Source of the DNA: Pseudomonas allokribbensis
Lineage (GTDB): Bacteria; Pseudomonadota; Gammaproteobacteria; Pseudomonadales; Pseudomonadaceae
Length of the DNA stretch: 64,000 nt
Assembly (NCBI RefSeq): GCF_014863605.1
Contig: NZ_CP062252.1
Location: 939,001-1,003,000 of the forward strand
Reading direction: 5' to 3'
The translations under genes were made by a program, and so were the position numbers. The notes under the pieces were generated by a model, which was not told where the DNA came from, did not search any database, and saw only the letters and a list, made by a program, of their open reading frames with translations. Numbering within the stretch: the first letter of the stretch is position 1; each line of letters starts with the position of its first letter. Below, in pieces: positions 9,111 to 18,391 of this stretch.

Positions 9111-9887
9111 CTACCAGCCGAACACTTCGCAGCCGTTGGCAGTGCTGGCCTCGGCGAGTTGTTCTGCAGTGACGTTCATCAACCCGGCAAGTGCCGTGCA
9201 GATGGCCGGCAAATGCGCTGGTGTATTGCGCACGCCGGGGTACATGGCGGGCGCCATGTCCGGTGAGTCGGTTTCCAGCACCACCGAACCCAGTGGCAAG
9301 TCGGCCAGCACCCGATGCATGCGCAAGGCCTGGGGCCAGGTGGGTGCGCCACCGAGGCCGAGTTTGAACCCCAACTTGATGTACTCCCGCGCTTCTTCAC
9401 GACTGCCGGCGAAGGCATGGATGATGCCCCCGCGCTTGAGCTTGAAGCGCTTGAGCGTGGCAATCACTGCCGCATGACTGCGCCGCACGTGGATCAGCGC
9501 GGGTAACTCGAAATCCGCCGCCAGTTGCAGTTGCGCGTCGAACAGCGCTTGCTGGCGTTCGCGGTCGAGGGTTTCGATGAAGTAATCCAGCCCTATTTCG
9601 CCGACGGCGCACAGTTGCCGATGACCGTGCAGCCGTGTCAGCCAATCGCCCAGTACAAGCAAATCTTCTGGCCGATGCTGATCGAGATAGACCGGGTGCA
9701 AGCCGAAAGCCGCGTACAACTCGGGATCGCTTTGCACCAGATCCCACACCCGCTGCCAGTTGCCCTCATACACCCCCAGCACCACCATCCGCCGCACCCC
9801 GAGGGCACGGCTTTCAGCCAGCAACGCCGCACGGTCGGCGTCGAAGTCGGGAAAGTCCAGGTGGGTGTGGCTGTCGATCAGCTCCAC
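9111..9887 (-). CDS. TatD-family metal-dependent deoxyribonuclease/hydrolase
   Basis: 258 residues. It belongs to the amidohydrolase-type TIM-barrel TatD family, cytoplasmic DNases/exonucleases using divalent metals. Metal ligands seen: HTH at 7-9 (DSHTHLDF), Glu in CAVGEIGLDY, His in PALIHVRRSH, the His of IHAFAGS and Asp in LETDSPDMAP. Length fits the YjjV/TatD group. It ends next to the zinc-ribbon gene and begins three bases after the cra stop, so cra and this gene are probably one transcript. Confidence 0.93.
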   Translation of the reverse strand: MELIDSHTHLDFPDFDADRAALLAESRALGVRRMVVLGVYEGNWQRVWDLVQSDPELYAAFGLHPVYLDQHRPEDLLVLGDWLTRLHGHRQLCAVGEIGLDYFIETLDRERQQALFDAQLQLAADFELPALIHVRRSHAAVIATLKRFKLKRGGIIHAFAGSREEAREYIKLGFKLGLGGAPTWPQALRMHRVLADLPLGSVVLETDSPDMAPAMYPGVRNTPAHLPAICTALAGLMNVTAEQLAEASTANGCEVFGW

Positions 9888-9890
9888 GGC

Positions 9891-10886
9891 TCAGCCCCGA
9901 TGAATACGCTGCTTGAAGGTACGAGCGATGGCCTGTACGCCAGGCTGGTAATCCGCTTGCTCGACCGCCGCCAGCGCCAGTGCCAGCGCCTTGTCGGCGA
10001 TCAACTGGTGCTGCTGGGCCATGGCGTTGACCGGCAGCGGCAGGAAGTCCAGCAACTGAGTGTCGCCAAACGTGCCAAGACGCAGCGGGCGGTTCTTGAG
10101 CGGGAAGTCATGCAGCGCATCGAACACACCCTGCAACAGCACGTAGGACGTGGTCACCAGTGCATCGGGCAAATGCCCGAGGCGTTGCAGGAGTTCTTCC
10201 ATCAATTGCTTGCCGCACTCGCGGCTGAAGGACTCGGCGTGCTCGATCAGCACTTCGCCTTTGAAGCCCGTGAGAGCCTGTTTGAAGCCGGCGGCGCGTT
10301 CCTGGCTGATGCTCAGTTCCGGGCGGGCGCCCAGCAGCACGATCTGTTTCGGTTGCGGGTCGAGCAGGCTTTCGGTGAGGTGCAGGCTGGCCTCGCGGTC
10401 GTCACTGACCACCGAGCAGAAGTGCTCGGGGTCCATCACTCGGTCGATGGCGATGACCGGCAAACCCTTGGCCTGCAACTGGCGATAACTGTCATCACCG
10501 GCCGGCAGGCAACTGGCAACGATCAACGCATCGCAGCGCCGGGCGCGGAACAGTTGCAGCAGTTGCCGTTCGCTGTCCGGCGCATCGTCGGAACTGGCGA
10601 TCAGCAACTGATAGCCCCGCGCCCGGGCGCCTTGTTCCAGCAGCTTGGCGATCCGCGCGTAACTGGGGTTTTCCAGGTCCGGCAGGATGAAACCCAGGGT
10701 CCGGGTGTGCCGACTGCGCAGCCCGGCCGCCTGGGGATTGGGGGTAAAGCCGTGCTGATCGACCACCGCCCGCACCCGCTCGACGGTCGCGGTGCTGATG
10801 CGTTGCTGTTCGGCCTTGCCGTTGATGACGTAGCTGGCGGTGGTCACGGACACTCCGGCCAACCGCGCGATATCACTGAGTTTCAA
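9891..10886 (-). CDS. cra: Catabolite repressor/activator Cra (FruR), LacI family; TTG start
   Basis: 331 residues from a TTG codon at 10884-10886 (reads LKLSDIARLAGVSVTTASYV), with AAGGAAA seven bases upstream. This gives the length I recall for P. putida Cra; a longer frame to an ATG 29 codons upstream has no such support. The N-terminal helix-turn-helix and hinge (to ~60) are followed by a periplasmic-binding-protein-like sensor domain. In pseudomonads Cra represses the fru operon and is released by fructose-1-phosphate. Its operator lies in the divergent intergenic region. tatD-like follows directly. Confidence 0.93.
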   Translation of the reverse strand: MKLSDIARLAGVSVTTASYVINGKAEQQRISTATVERVRAVVDQHGFTPNPQAAGLRSRHTRTLGFILPDLENPSYARIAKLLEQGARARGYQLLIASSDDAPDSERQLLQLFRARRCDALIVASCLPAGDDSYRQLQAKGLPVIAIDRVMDPEHFCSVVSDDREASLHLTESLLDPQPKQIVLLGARPELSISQERAAGFKQALTGFKGEVLIEHAESFSRECGKQLMEELLQRLGHLPDALVTTSYVLLQGVFDALHDFPLKNRPLRLGTFGDTQLLDFLPLPVNAMAQQHQLIADKALALALAAVEQADYQPGVQAIARTFKQRIHRG

Positions 10887-11192
10887 CCCGGGATTTCCTT
10901 GTTTTTTCGAGCTTGCCGCCACATTTTCGCCAATCCTACCCGATTCAGGCAGACGACCATTGTCGCAGCGCATCCGACAAGTTGGACTTCAAGGATGAGA
11001 CATTATCGAGTAACGTGCCGATCAATCTAGATTAAACGTTTCAGCAAGCGTATTTTCTACGTTTTAGACGCCTTTGGCCGGTGCTGCCGTGAAACCGCCA
11101 AAACTGCCTCCTGAAAGGGAAGCGCACAAGCGCCTAAGCTGGAACCATTCAAAACAATACCTGGCGCCACCTGACGCCAAAAAGGAGAACGC
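10887..11192. promoter_or_regulatory. Divergent cra-fruB control region
   Basis: 306 bases without a gene between cra and fruB. It contains one perfect Cra operator (11032-11043) and the fruB ribosome-binding site AAGGAG just before 11193. No clear -10/-35 pair could be assigned by eye. Confidence 0.75.
11032..11043 (+). promoter_or_regulatory. Cra (FruR) operator
   Basis: TTAAACGTTTCA, identical to the operator I recall as reported for P. putida Cra. It is 149 bases upstream of the fruB start. Binding of Cra here should repress fruBKA until fructose-1-phosphate builds up. Confidence 0.88.
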
Positions 11193-14054
11193 ATGCTCGA
11201 GCTCACTATAGAGCAGATATCCATGGGCCAATCGGCTGTGGATAAACCCGCTGCCCTGCAATTGCTGGCCGATCATCTGGTGGCTGATGGTCTGGTCGCC
11301 GACGGTTACCTTGCCGGTTTGCAGGCGCGGGAAGCCCAGGGCTCGACCTTTCTCGGCCAAGGCATTGCGATCCCGCATGGCACGCCCGAAACCCGCGATC
11401 AGGTGTTTGCCACCGGCGTGCGGCTGATGCAGTTTCCCGACGGCGTGGATTGGGGCGACGGCCAGATCGTCTATCTGGCCATCGGTATCGCCGCCAAATC
11501 CGACGAACACCTGCGCCTGCTGCAATTGCTGACCCGCGCCCTCGGCGAGACCGATCTGGGCCAGGCCCTGCGCCGCGCCAGTTCGCCCGAAGCGCTGCTG
11601 AAACTGTTGCAAGGCGCGCCACAGGAACTGGCGCTGGATGCGCAGATGATCGGCCTCGGGGTCTCCGCCGACGATTTCGAAGAACTGGTCTGGCGCGGTG
11701 CACGTCTGCTGCGTCAGGCCGATTGTGTGAGCAACGGTTTTGCCGGCGTGCTGCAGCAAGTCGAAGCGCTGCCGCTGGGTGATGGCCTGTGGTGGCTGCA
11801 CAGCGAGCAGACCGTGAAGCGTCCGGGCCTGGCCTTCGTCACTCCGGACAAACCGATGCGTTACCTCGGTCAGCCGCTCAGCGGTCTGTTTTGTCTGGCC
11901 AGCCTCGGCGAAGCGCATCAGGCGTTGCTCGAGCGTTTGTGCGCGTTGCTGATCGAAGGTCGTGGCCATGAACTGGGCCGCGCCACCAGCAGCCGCAAAG
12001 TCCTCGAAGTGCTCGGCGGCGAGTTGCCGGCCGACTGGCCAAGTGCGCGAATTGCGCTGGCCAACGCCCATGGCCTGCATGCGCGGCCGGCGAAGATCCT
12101 CGCGCAACTGGCGAAGAGTTTTGACGGTGAGATTCGCATCCGCATCGTCGACGGCCAGGACAGCGCCGTGTCGGTGAAAAGCCTGAGCAAACTGCTGAGC
12201 CTCGGCGCCCGTCGCGGCCAGGTGCTGGAAATCATCGCCGAGCCGAGCATCGCCGCCGACGCCTTGCCGGCCTTGCTGGCGGCCATCGAAGAAGGCCTCG
12301 GCGAAGAAGTCGAACCGTTGCCGGCCGTGAGCCAACAACGTGAAGTGATCGCCGACATCGCCGAAGTCTTGAGCGCCCCGACCTCCGGCAGCCTGCTGCA
12401 AGCGATTCCTGCTGCCCCCGGCATTGCCATCGGCCCGGCGCACATTCAGGTCCAGCAAACCATCGATTACCCGTTGCGCGGTGAGTCCGCCACCATTGAG
12501 CGCGAGCGTCTGAAAAATGCCCTGGCCGACGTGCGTCAGGACATCCAGGGCCTGATTGAGCGCAGCAAGGCCAAGGCAATCCGCGAGATTTTCATCACCC
12601 ACCAGGAAATGCTCGACGACCCGGAGCTCACCGACGAAGTCGACACCCGCCTCAAGCAAGGCGAAAGCGCCGAAGCAGCCTGGATGGCGGTGATCGAGGC
12701 CGCCGCGAAACAACAGGAAGCGTTGCAGGACGCTTTGCTCGCCGAACGTGCCGCCGACCTGCGCGACATCGGTCGTCGAGTGCTGGCGCAACTGTGCGGC
12801 GTGCAGACGCCCGCCGAGCCTGAGCAGCCGTACATTCTCGTGATGGATGAGGTCGGCCCGTCCGACGTCGCGCGTCTGGATCCGGCGCGGGTCGCGGGGA
12901 TTCTTACCGCCCGTGGTGGCGCCACCGCTCACAGCGCCATCGTGGCGCGCGCGCTGGGGATTCCGGCGCTGGTCGGTGCGGGCGCTGCGGTATTGCTGCT
13001 GAAACCGGGCACGCCGTTGCTGCTCGATGGCCAGCGCGGTCGCCTGCATGTGGATGCCGATGCCGCGACCCTGCAACGCGCCAGCGAAGAACGCGACACC
13101 CGCGAACAACGCCTGAAGGCCGCCGCCGAACAACGCCATCAACCGGCGCACACCACCGACGGCCACGCCGTGGAAGTGTTCGCCAACATCGGCGAAAGCG
13201 CCGGTGTCACCAGCGCGGTGGAGCAGGGCGCCGAAGGCATCGGTCTGTTGCGCACCGAGCTGATTTTCATGGCCCACCCGCAGGCGCCGGACGAGGCGAC
13301 TCAGGAAGCCGAATACCGCCGCGTCCTCGACGGCCTCGCCGGTCGGCCGCTGGTGGTACGCACTCTCGACGTCGGCGGCGATAAACCGTTGCCGTATTGG
13401 TCGATTGCCAAGGAAGAAAATCCGTTCCTCGGCGTACGCGGCATTCGCCTGACCTTGCAGCGTCCGCAGATCATGGAAGCGCAGTTGCGCGCCTTGCTGC
13501 GCTCGGCGGATAACCGCCCGCTGCGGATCATGTTCCCGATGGTCGGCAGCGTCGACGAGTGGCGTCAGGCCCGCGACATGACCGAGCGGCTGCGCCTGGA
13601 AATCCCGGTCGCCGACCTGCAACTGGGGATCATGATCGAAGTGCCGTCCGCCGCGTTGCTGGCGCCAGTGCTGGCCAAAGAAGTCGATTTCTTCAGCGTC
13701 GGCACCAACGACCTGACGCAATACACCCTGGCCATCGATCGCGGTCATCCGACCCTGTCCGCCCAGGCTGACGGCCTGCACCCGGCGGTGCTGCAACTGA
13801 TCGACATCACCGTGCGCGCGGCCCATGCCCACGGCAAATGGGTCGGCGTCTGTGGCGAACTGGCGGCGGACCCGCTGGCGGTGCCGGTGCTGGTCGGCCT
13901 CGGTGTGGATGAACTGAGCGTGTCCGGGCGCAGCATCGCCGAGGTCAAGGCGCGCATCCGCGAACTCAGCCTGACCCAGACTCAAACCCTTGCTCAACAA
14001 GCCCTGGCCGTGGGCAGCGCCAACGAAGTGCGCGCATTAGTGGAGGCCCTGTAA
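11193..14054 (+). CDS. fruB: Fructose PTS multiphosphoryl protein FruB (EIIA-HPr-EI fusion)
   Basis: 953 residues carrying three phosphotransfer modules. EIIA(Fru) covers ~1-150, with active His62 in GQGIAIPHGT. An HPr domain lies at ~280-370, with active His296 in AHGLHARPAK. Enzyme I covers ~390-953, with active His580 in GGATAHSAIVAR and Cys887 in GVCGELAADP. Phosphate passes from PEP to EI, HPr, EIIA and then FruA. This is the fructose-specific relay of pseudomonads, which lack a general sugar PTS. The start has AAGGAG. The last base of its TAA is the first base of fruK's ATG. Confidence 0.97.
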   Translation: MLELTIEQISMGQSAVDKPAALQLLADHLVADGLVADGYLAGLQAREAQGSTFLGQGIAIPHGTPETRDQVFATGVRLMQFPDGVDWGDGQIVYLAIGIAAKSDEHLRLLQLLTRALGETDLGQALRRASSPEALLKLLQGAPQELALDAQMIGLGVSADDFEELVWRGARLLRQADCVSNGFAGVLQQVEALPLGDGLWWLHSEQTVKRPGLAFVTPDKPMRYLGQPLSGLFCLASLGEAHQALLERLCALLIEGRGHELGRATSSRKVLEVLGGELPADWPSARIALANAHGLHARPAKILAQLAKSFDGEIRIRIVDGQDSAVSVKSLSKLLSLGARRGQVLEIIAEPSIAADALPALLAAIEEGLGEEVEPLPAVSQQREVIADIAEVLSAPTSGSLLQAIPAAPGIAIGPAHIQVQQTIDYPLRGESATIERERLKNALADVRQDIQGLIERSKAKAIREIFITHQEMLDDPELTDEVDTRLKQGESAEAAWMAVIEAAAKQQEALQDALLAERAADLRDIGRRVLAQLCGVQTPAEPEQPYILVMDEVGPSDVARLDPARVAGILTARGGATAHSAIVARALGIPALVGAGAAVLLLKPGTPLLLDGQRGRLHVDADAATLQRASEERDTREQRLKAAAEQRHQPAHTTDGHAVEVFANIGESAGVTSAVEQGAEGIGLLRTELIFMAHPQAPDEATQEAEYRRVLDGLAGRPLVVRTLDVGGDKPLPYWSIAKEENPFLGVRGIRLTLQRPQIMEAQLRALLRSADNRPLRIMFPMVGSVDEWRQARDMTERLRLEIPVADLQLGIMIEVPSAALLAPVLAKEVDFFSVGTNDLTQYTLAIDRGHPTLSAQADGLHPAVLQLIDITVRAAHAHGKWVGVCGELAADPLAVPVLVGLGVDELSVSGRSIAEVKARIRELSLTQTQTLAQQALAVGSANEVRALVEAL

Positions 14055-14995
14055 TGGCCAAGATTCTCACCCTGACCCTCAACCCGGCGCTGGACCTCAC
14101 GGTGCAGTTGCCGCGTCTGGAAGCCGGTCAGGTCAATCGCAGCGACGAAATGCACACTCACGCCGCCGGCAAGGGCGTCAACGTCGCGCAAGTGCTGGCC
14201 GACCTCGGTCATCAACTGACGGTCAGCGGCTTTCTCGGCGAAGACAATCTGCAGGCGTTCGAAACCCTGTTCGCCAAGCGTGGTTTTGTCGACGCCTTCA
14301 TCCGCGTGCCGGGCGAGACCCGCAGCAACATCAAGGTCGCGGAACAGGACGGACGCATCACCGACATCAACGGCCCGGGCCCGGTGGTCGGCGTGGTGGC
14401 GCAACAGGCGTTGCTGGAGCGTCTGGTGCAGATTGCACCGGGGCATGACGCGGTGGTGGTCGCCGGCAGTCTGCCGCGCGGGGTCAGTGCGAAGTGGTTG
14501 CGTGAGTTGATCGAGCGCCTGAAGGGCCTGGGCCTGAAAGTCGCGCTGGACACCAGCGGCGAAGCGTTGCGCACGGCACTCAAGGCTGGCCCGTGGCTGA
14601 TCAAACCGAATACCGAAGAGCTGGCGGATGCGCTGGGCTGTGAAGTGGTGTCGCACGCGTCTCAGGCCGAAGCCTCCAATCGGCTGCACGCTCAAGGCAT
14701 CGAGCATGTGGTGATTTCCCACGGTGCCGAGGGTGTGAACTGGTTCAGTGTCGGCTCGGCGTTGCACGCCACGCCGCCGAAGGTCAGCGTCGCCAGTACG
14801 GTCGGTGCCGGCGATTCGTTGCTGGCCGGCATGCTGCACGGTCTGCTCAGCGCCGATACGCCGGAGCAAACCCTGCGCACGGCCACGGCGATTGCGGCGC
14901 AGGCGGTGACCCAGATCGGATTCGGTATTCACGATGCTGCGCAACTGACGCAGCTCGAACAGGGCGTGCGCGTGCGTCCCCTGACAGAACAATAA
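14054..14995 (+). CDS. fruK: 1-phosphofructokinase
   Basis: 313 residues, a PfkB/ribokinase-family kinase that phosphorylates fructose-1-phosphate to fructose-1,6-bisphosphate. It therefore removes the Cra inducer. Family signs: MAKILTLTLNPALDLTV at the start, HTHAAGKGVNVAQVLADLG (substrate-binding signature) and the C-terminal STVGAGDSLLAGML with the catalytic Asp. The start shares a base with the fruB stop, and fruA begins 11 bases after it ends. Length is normal. Confidence 0.97.
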   Translation: MAKILTLTLNPALDLTVQLPRLEAGQVNRSDEMHTHAAGKGVNVAQVLADLGHQLTVSGFLGEDNLQAFETLFAKRGFVDAFIRVPGETRSNIKVAEQDGRITDINGPGPVVGVVAQQALLERLVQIAPGHDAVVVAGSLPRGVSAKWLRELIERLKGLGLKVALDTSGEALRTALKAGPWLIKPNTEELADALGCEVVSHASQAEASNRLHAQGIEHVVISHGAEGVNWFSVGSALHATPPKVSVASTVGAGDSLLAGMLHGLLSADTPEQTLRTATAIAAQAVTQIGFGIHDAAQLTQLEQGVRVRPLTEQ

Positions 14996-15006
14996 GAGGG
15001 TTTGTC

Positions 15007-16740
15007 ATGAAGTTAGCCATTGTCACGGCCTGCCCGAACGGCATGGTCACCAGTGTGCTGTGCGCCCGGTTGCTGGATGCTGCGGCCCAGCGTCAGGGCT
15101 GGAGCACCAGCGTCGAAGTGGTGGATGCGGCGCATCCGGAACGCGAATTGTCGGCGGCGACGATCGAGGCGGCGGAGTGGGTGTTGCTGGTGACCACCGG
15201 ATCGGTCGACATGACCCGATTCGTCGGCAAACGGGTCTACAGGATTGCCCCGGCGCAAGCGCTGCAGGATGTCGAAGCGGTGCTGCGTCGCGGTGCCGAA
15301 GAAGCCGAAATTCATGTTGCCAGCGAAGTTGCACCGACGGCCGCTGAGCAACGCGCACCTCGCATCGTCGCTGTCACCGCGTGCCCGACCGGCGTCGCCC
15401 ACACCTTCATGGCTGCCGAAGCTTTGCAGCAGACGGCCAAGCGCCTGGGCTATGAGTTTCAAGTGGAAACCCAGGGTTCGGTCGGCGCGCGAAATCCACT
15501 GAGCGCGACGGCAATTGCCGAGGCCGACGTGGTGCTGCTGGCGGCGGATATCGAAGTCGCCACCGAGCGTTTCGCCGGCAAGAAAATCTACCGCTGTGGC
15601 ACCGGAATCGCGTTGAAGCAATCCGAAGCCACACTGAAAAAGGCCCTGGCCGAAGGCAAGCAGGAAAGCGCCGCGAGCGACGGCAAGGCCCCGGCCAAAC
15701 AAGAAAAAACCGGCGTCTACAAACACCTGCTGACCGGTGTGTCGTTCATGCTGCCAATGGTGGTGGCGGGCGGCTTGATGATCGCGTTGTCGTTCGTGTT
15801 CGGCATCACCGCGTTCAAGGAAGAAGGCACGCTGGCGGCGGCGCTGATGCAGATCGGTGGCGAGACCGCGTTCAAATTGATGGTGCCGTTGCTGGCCGGT
15901 TACATCGCCTACTCGATTGCTGACCGTCCGGGTCTGGCGCCGGGGATGATCGGCGGTTTGCTGGCGAGCACCCTGGGCGCCGGATTCATCGGCGGGATCG
16001 TCGCCGGTTTCATCGCTGGTTATGCGGCGAAGCTGATCAGTCGTTATGTGGCGTTGCCGCAGAGTCTGGAAGCGCTGAAACCGATTCTGATCATCCCGCT
16101 GTTCGCCAGTCTGATCACCGGGCTGGTGATGATTTACGTGGTCGGCAAACCGGTGGCCGGGATGCTCGCGGCGCTGACGCATTTCCTCGACAGCATGGGT
16201 ACCACCAACGCGATCCTGCTCGGTGTGCTGCTGGGCGGCATGATGTGCGTCGACCTCGGCGGGCCGATCAACAAGGCCGCCTATGCGTTCTCGGTGGGGC
16301 TGCTGGCCTCGCAGAGTTATGCTCCGATGGCCGCGACCATGGCCGCGGGCATGGTGCCGCCGATCGGTCTGGGCATCGCCACGTTCATCGCCCGACGCAA
16401 GTTCGCCCAGACCGAGCGCGAGGCGGGTAAAGCGGCGCTGGTGCTGGGCTTGTGCTTCATTTCCGAAGGGGCGATTCCGTTTGCCGCGAAAGACCCGTTG
16501 CGGGTGATCCCGGCGAGCATTGCCGGCGGTGCGCTGACCGGTGCGCTGTCGATGTACTTCGGCTGCAAGCTGATGGCGCCGCACGGTGGCCTGTTTGTGC
16601 TGGCGATCCCGAATGCGATCAACCATGCGTTGCTGTATCTGCTGGCAATCGTTGCGGGCAGCCTGCTGACGGCGGTGGTGTATGCGTTGGTCAAGCGGTC
16701 GGAAGCCGTCGAGCTGGCGCTGGAGCCCGCCAACGCCTGA
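15007..16740 (+). CDS. fruA: Fructose PTS permease, EIIBC
   Basis: 577 residues. Two tandem EIIB-like domains precede the membrane part. The first (~1-100) has Cys9 in VTACPNGMVTS and is a degenerate EIIB' copy. The second (~115-215) has the phosphorylated Cys126 in VTACPTGVAHTFMA. After a charged linker (~215-235) comes the EIIC membrane domain with about eight to ten helices and the motif FISEGAIPFAAKDP. It imports fructose and delivers it as fructose-1-phosphate. RBS AAGAGGG. It is the last gene of fruBKA. Confidence 0.97.
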   Translation: MKLAIVTACPNGMVTSVLCARLLDAAAQRQGWSTSVEVVDAAHPERELSAATIEAAEWVLLVTTGSVDMTRFVGKRVYRIAPAQALQDVEAVLRRGAEEAEIHVASEVAPTAAEQRAPRIVAVTACPTGVAHTFMAAEALQQTAKRLGYEFQVETQGSVGARNPLSATAIAEADVVLLAADIEVATERFAGKKIYRCGTGIALKQSEATLKKALAEGKQESAASDGKAPAKQEKTGVYKHLLTGVSFMLPMVVAGGLMIALSFVFGITAFKEEGTLAAALMQIGGETAFKLMVPLLAGYIAYSIADRPGLAPGMIGGLLASTLGAGFIGGIVAGFIAGYAAKLISRYVALPQSLEALKPILIIPLFASLITGLVMIYVVGKPVAGMLAALTHFLDSMGTTNAILLGVLLGGMMCVDLGGPINKAAYAFSVGLLASQSYAPMAATMAAGMVPPIGLGIATFIARRKFAQTEREAGKAALVLGLCFISEGAIPFAAKDPLRVIPASIAGGALTGALSMYFGCKLMAPHGGLFVLAIPNAINHALLYLLAIVAGSLLTAVVYALVKRSEAVELALEPANA

Positions 16741-16799
16741 GGTGTCATACCCGCTTCATCTGGTGATGGTTAAGTTTTCCTTTTTTCAGGGAGAACAGC

Positions 16800-18341
16800 A
16801 TGAGCGATTTCAACCTCGGTCGCCGGCGCGTGATGCAAGTGGTCGGCGCCGGTTTGCTGATGCCAGGGCTGGCACCGGCCGTGATCGCCTCGGTCAAGGA
16901 TCGACCGCAACTCACCGACGGCGTGCAGTCCGGCGACTTGCAGGGCGATCGGGCGATGATCTGGAGCCGCAGCGATCGTCCGGCGCGGATGGTGGTGGAG
17001 TGGGACACCCGCAGTCAGTTCCGCCATCCGCGACGCGTCATCTCCGCGTTGGCCGACGCGCGCAGCGATTTCACCGCCCGCGTCGAACTCACCGGATTGC
17101 CCGCCGATCAGGCGATTTTCTACCGCGTGTATTTCAAGGACGCCCAGACGGGTGTTGCCAGCGAACCGTGGCTCGGCCACCTGCGCAGTGCACCGACCGC
17201 ACGGCGCAATATCCGCTTCGTGTGGAGCGGCGACACCGTCGGCCAGGGCTTCGGCATCAACCCCGATATCGGTGGCATGCGCATCTACGAATCCATGCGC
17301 ATGCGCCTGCCGGACTTCTTTATCCACAGCGGCGACACGATCTACGCCGACGGCCCGGTGCCGGCGCAACTGACCACTGAGGGTGGCCGGATCTGGCGCA
17401 ACCTCACCACAGAAGCCAAGAGCAAGGTCGCCCAGACCCTCGACGACTATCGCGGCAATTACCGCTACAACCTGATGGACGAAAACATCCGCCGCTTCAA
17501 CGCCGAAGTGCCGCAGATCTGGCAATGGGATGACCATGAAGTGGTCAATAACTGGTCGCCGGGCAAACAACTCGACGAGCGCTATCAGGAAAAAGATATC
17601 CACACCCTGGTCGGCCGTGCGCGTCAGGCCTGGCTCGAATATTCGCCGATGCGCCGTCAGGCAGCGGACGGTGGCGGGCGGATCTATCGCAAGCTGAGCT
17701 ACGGGCCGATGCTCGATGTGTTCGTGCTCGACATGCGCAGTTATCGCGGCGCCAACGACGACAATCTCGGGGCGGAAAAACCGTTCCTCGGGCGCGAGCA
17801 ATTGAACTGGCTCAAGCGTGGGCTGAAGTCGTCGAAAGCCCAGTGGAAAGTCATCGCCGCCGACATGCCGATCGGCCTTGGCGTGCCCGATGGTGAAGTC
17901 AGCCCCGGCGTGCCGCGTTGGGAAGCGGTGGCCAACGGCGACCCCGGCCCGGCTCAGGGACGCGAACTGGAAATCGCCGAACTGCTGGGCTTTCTGCGGG
18001 CGCAGCAGGTGCGCAATTTCGTGTTCCTGACGGCGGACGTGCATTACTGTGCGGCGCATCACTATCACCCGGATCGCGCAGCGTTCCAGGATTTCGAACC
18101 GTTCTGGGAGTTTGTCGCAGGGCCTCTGAACGCCGGGAGTTTCGGGCCCAATCCGCTGGACAAGACCTTCGGCCCGGAAGTGGTGTTTCAGAAAGCACCG
18201 CCGACGCAAAACGCTTCACCGTTTGCCGGGTTTCAGTTTTTTGGCGAGGTGAACATCGAGGGGCAGAGCGGGGAGTTGAGTGTGGTGTTGCGGGATCTGG
18301 ATGGGGTGGCGGTGTTTGAGCAGAAGCTGCAGCCAGTCTAA
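16800..18341 (+). CDS. phoD: Alkaline phosphatase D (PhoD family)
   Basis: 513 residues. The N-terminus GRRRVMQVVGAGLLMPGLAP is a probable twin-arginine signal, so the enzyme is exported folded to the periplasm or outside. An N-terminal beta domain (~35-130) precedes the metallophosphatase domain. Metal-ligand motifs: WSGDTVG, HSGDTIYAD, WDDHEVVNNW and LTADVHYCAAHHY. PhoD enzymes are calcium/iron phosphomonoesterases or diesterases used in phosphate scavenging. RBS GGGAGA. No Pho box was recognised in the short upstream gap after fruA. Confidence 0.93.
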   Translation: MSDFNLGRRRVMQVVGAGLLMPGLAPAVIASVKDRPQLTDGVQSGDLQGDRAMIWSRSDRPARMVVEWDTRSQFRHPRRVISALADARSDFTARVELTGLPADQAIFYRVYFKDAQTGVASEPWLGHLRSAPTARRNIRFVWSGDTVGQGFGINPDIGGMRIYESMRMRLPDFFIHSGDTIYADGPVPAQLTTEGGRIWRNLTTEAKSKVAQTLDDYRGNYRYNLMDENIRRFNAEVPQIWQWDDHEVVNNWSPGKQLDERYQEKDIHTLVGRARQAWLEYSPMRRQAADGGGRIYRKLSYGPMLDVFVLDMRSYRGANDDNLGAEKPFLGREQLNWLKRGLKSSKAQWKVIAADMPIGLGVPDGEVSPGVPRWEAVANGDPGPAQGRELEIAELLGFLRAQQVRNFVFLTADVHYCAAHHYHPDRAAFQDFEPFWEFVAGPLNAGSFGPNPLDKTFGPEVVFQKAPPTQNASPFAGFQFFGEVNIEGQSGELSVVLRDLDGVAVFEQKLQPV

Positions 18342-18351
18342 ATGCAGTGAA

Positions 18352-18379
18352 CCTGTGGGAGCAGGCTTGCTCCCACAGG
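18352..18379. repeat. REP-like palindrome after phoD
   Basis: CCTGTGGGAGCA pairs perfectly with TGCTCCCACAGG around GGCT. This is the common short intergenic hairpin repeat of the P. fluorescens group. It lies between the convergent phoD and piuB and may also end transcripts or protect their 3' ends. Confidence 0.85.
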
Positions 18380-18391
18380 AATGCAGGTGAA

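Noticed and set aside
9525..11030. 501-codon plus-strand frame across the tatD-like gene and cra
   Set aside because: It lies opposite two well-supported genes, has no ribosome-binding site and shows low-complexity Gln/Arg-rich sequence.
11064..14000. A 978-codon open frame opposite fruB, and similar long frames opposite piuA, the dppA genes and fruA
   Set aside because: They mirror real genes in GC-rich DNA. The amino-acid make-up is odd (rich in Gln, Arg, His, Gly), they have no start sites of note, and the plus-strand genes match known families.
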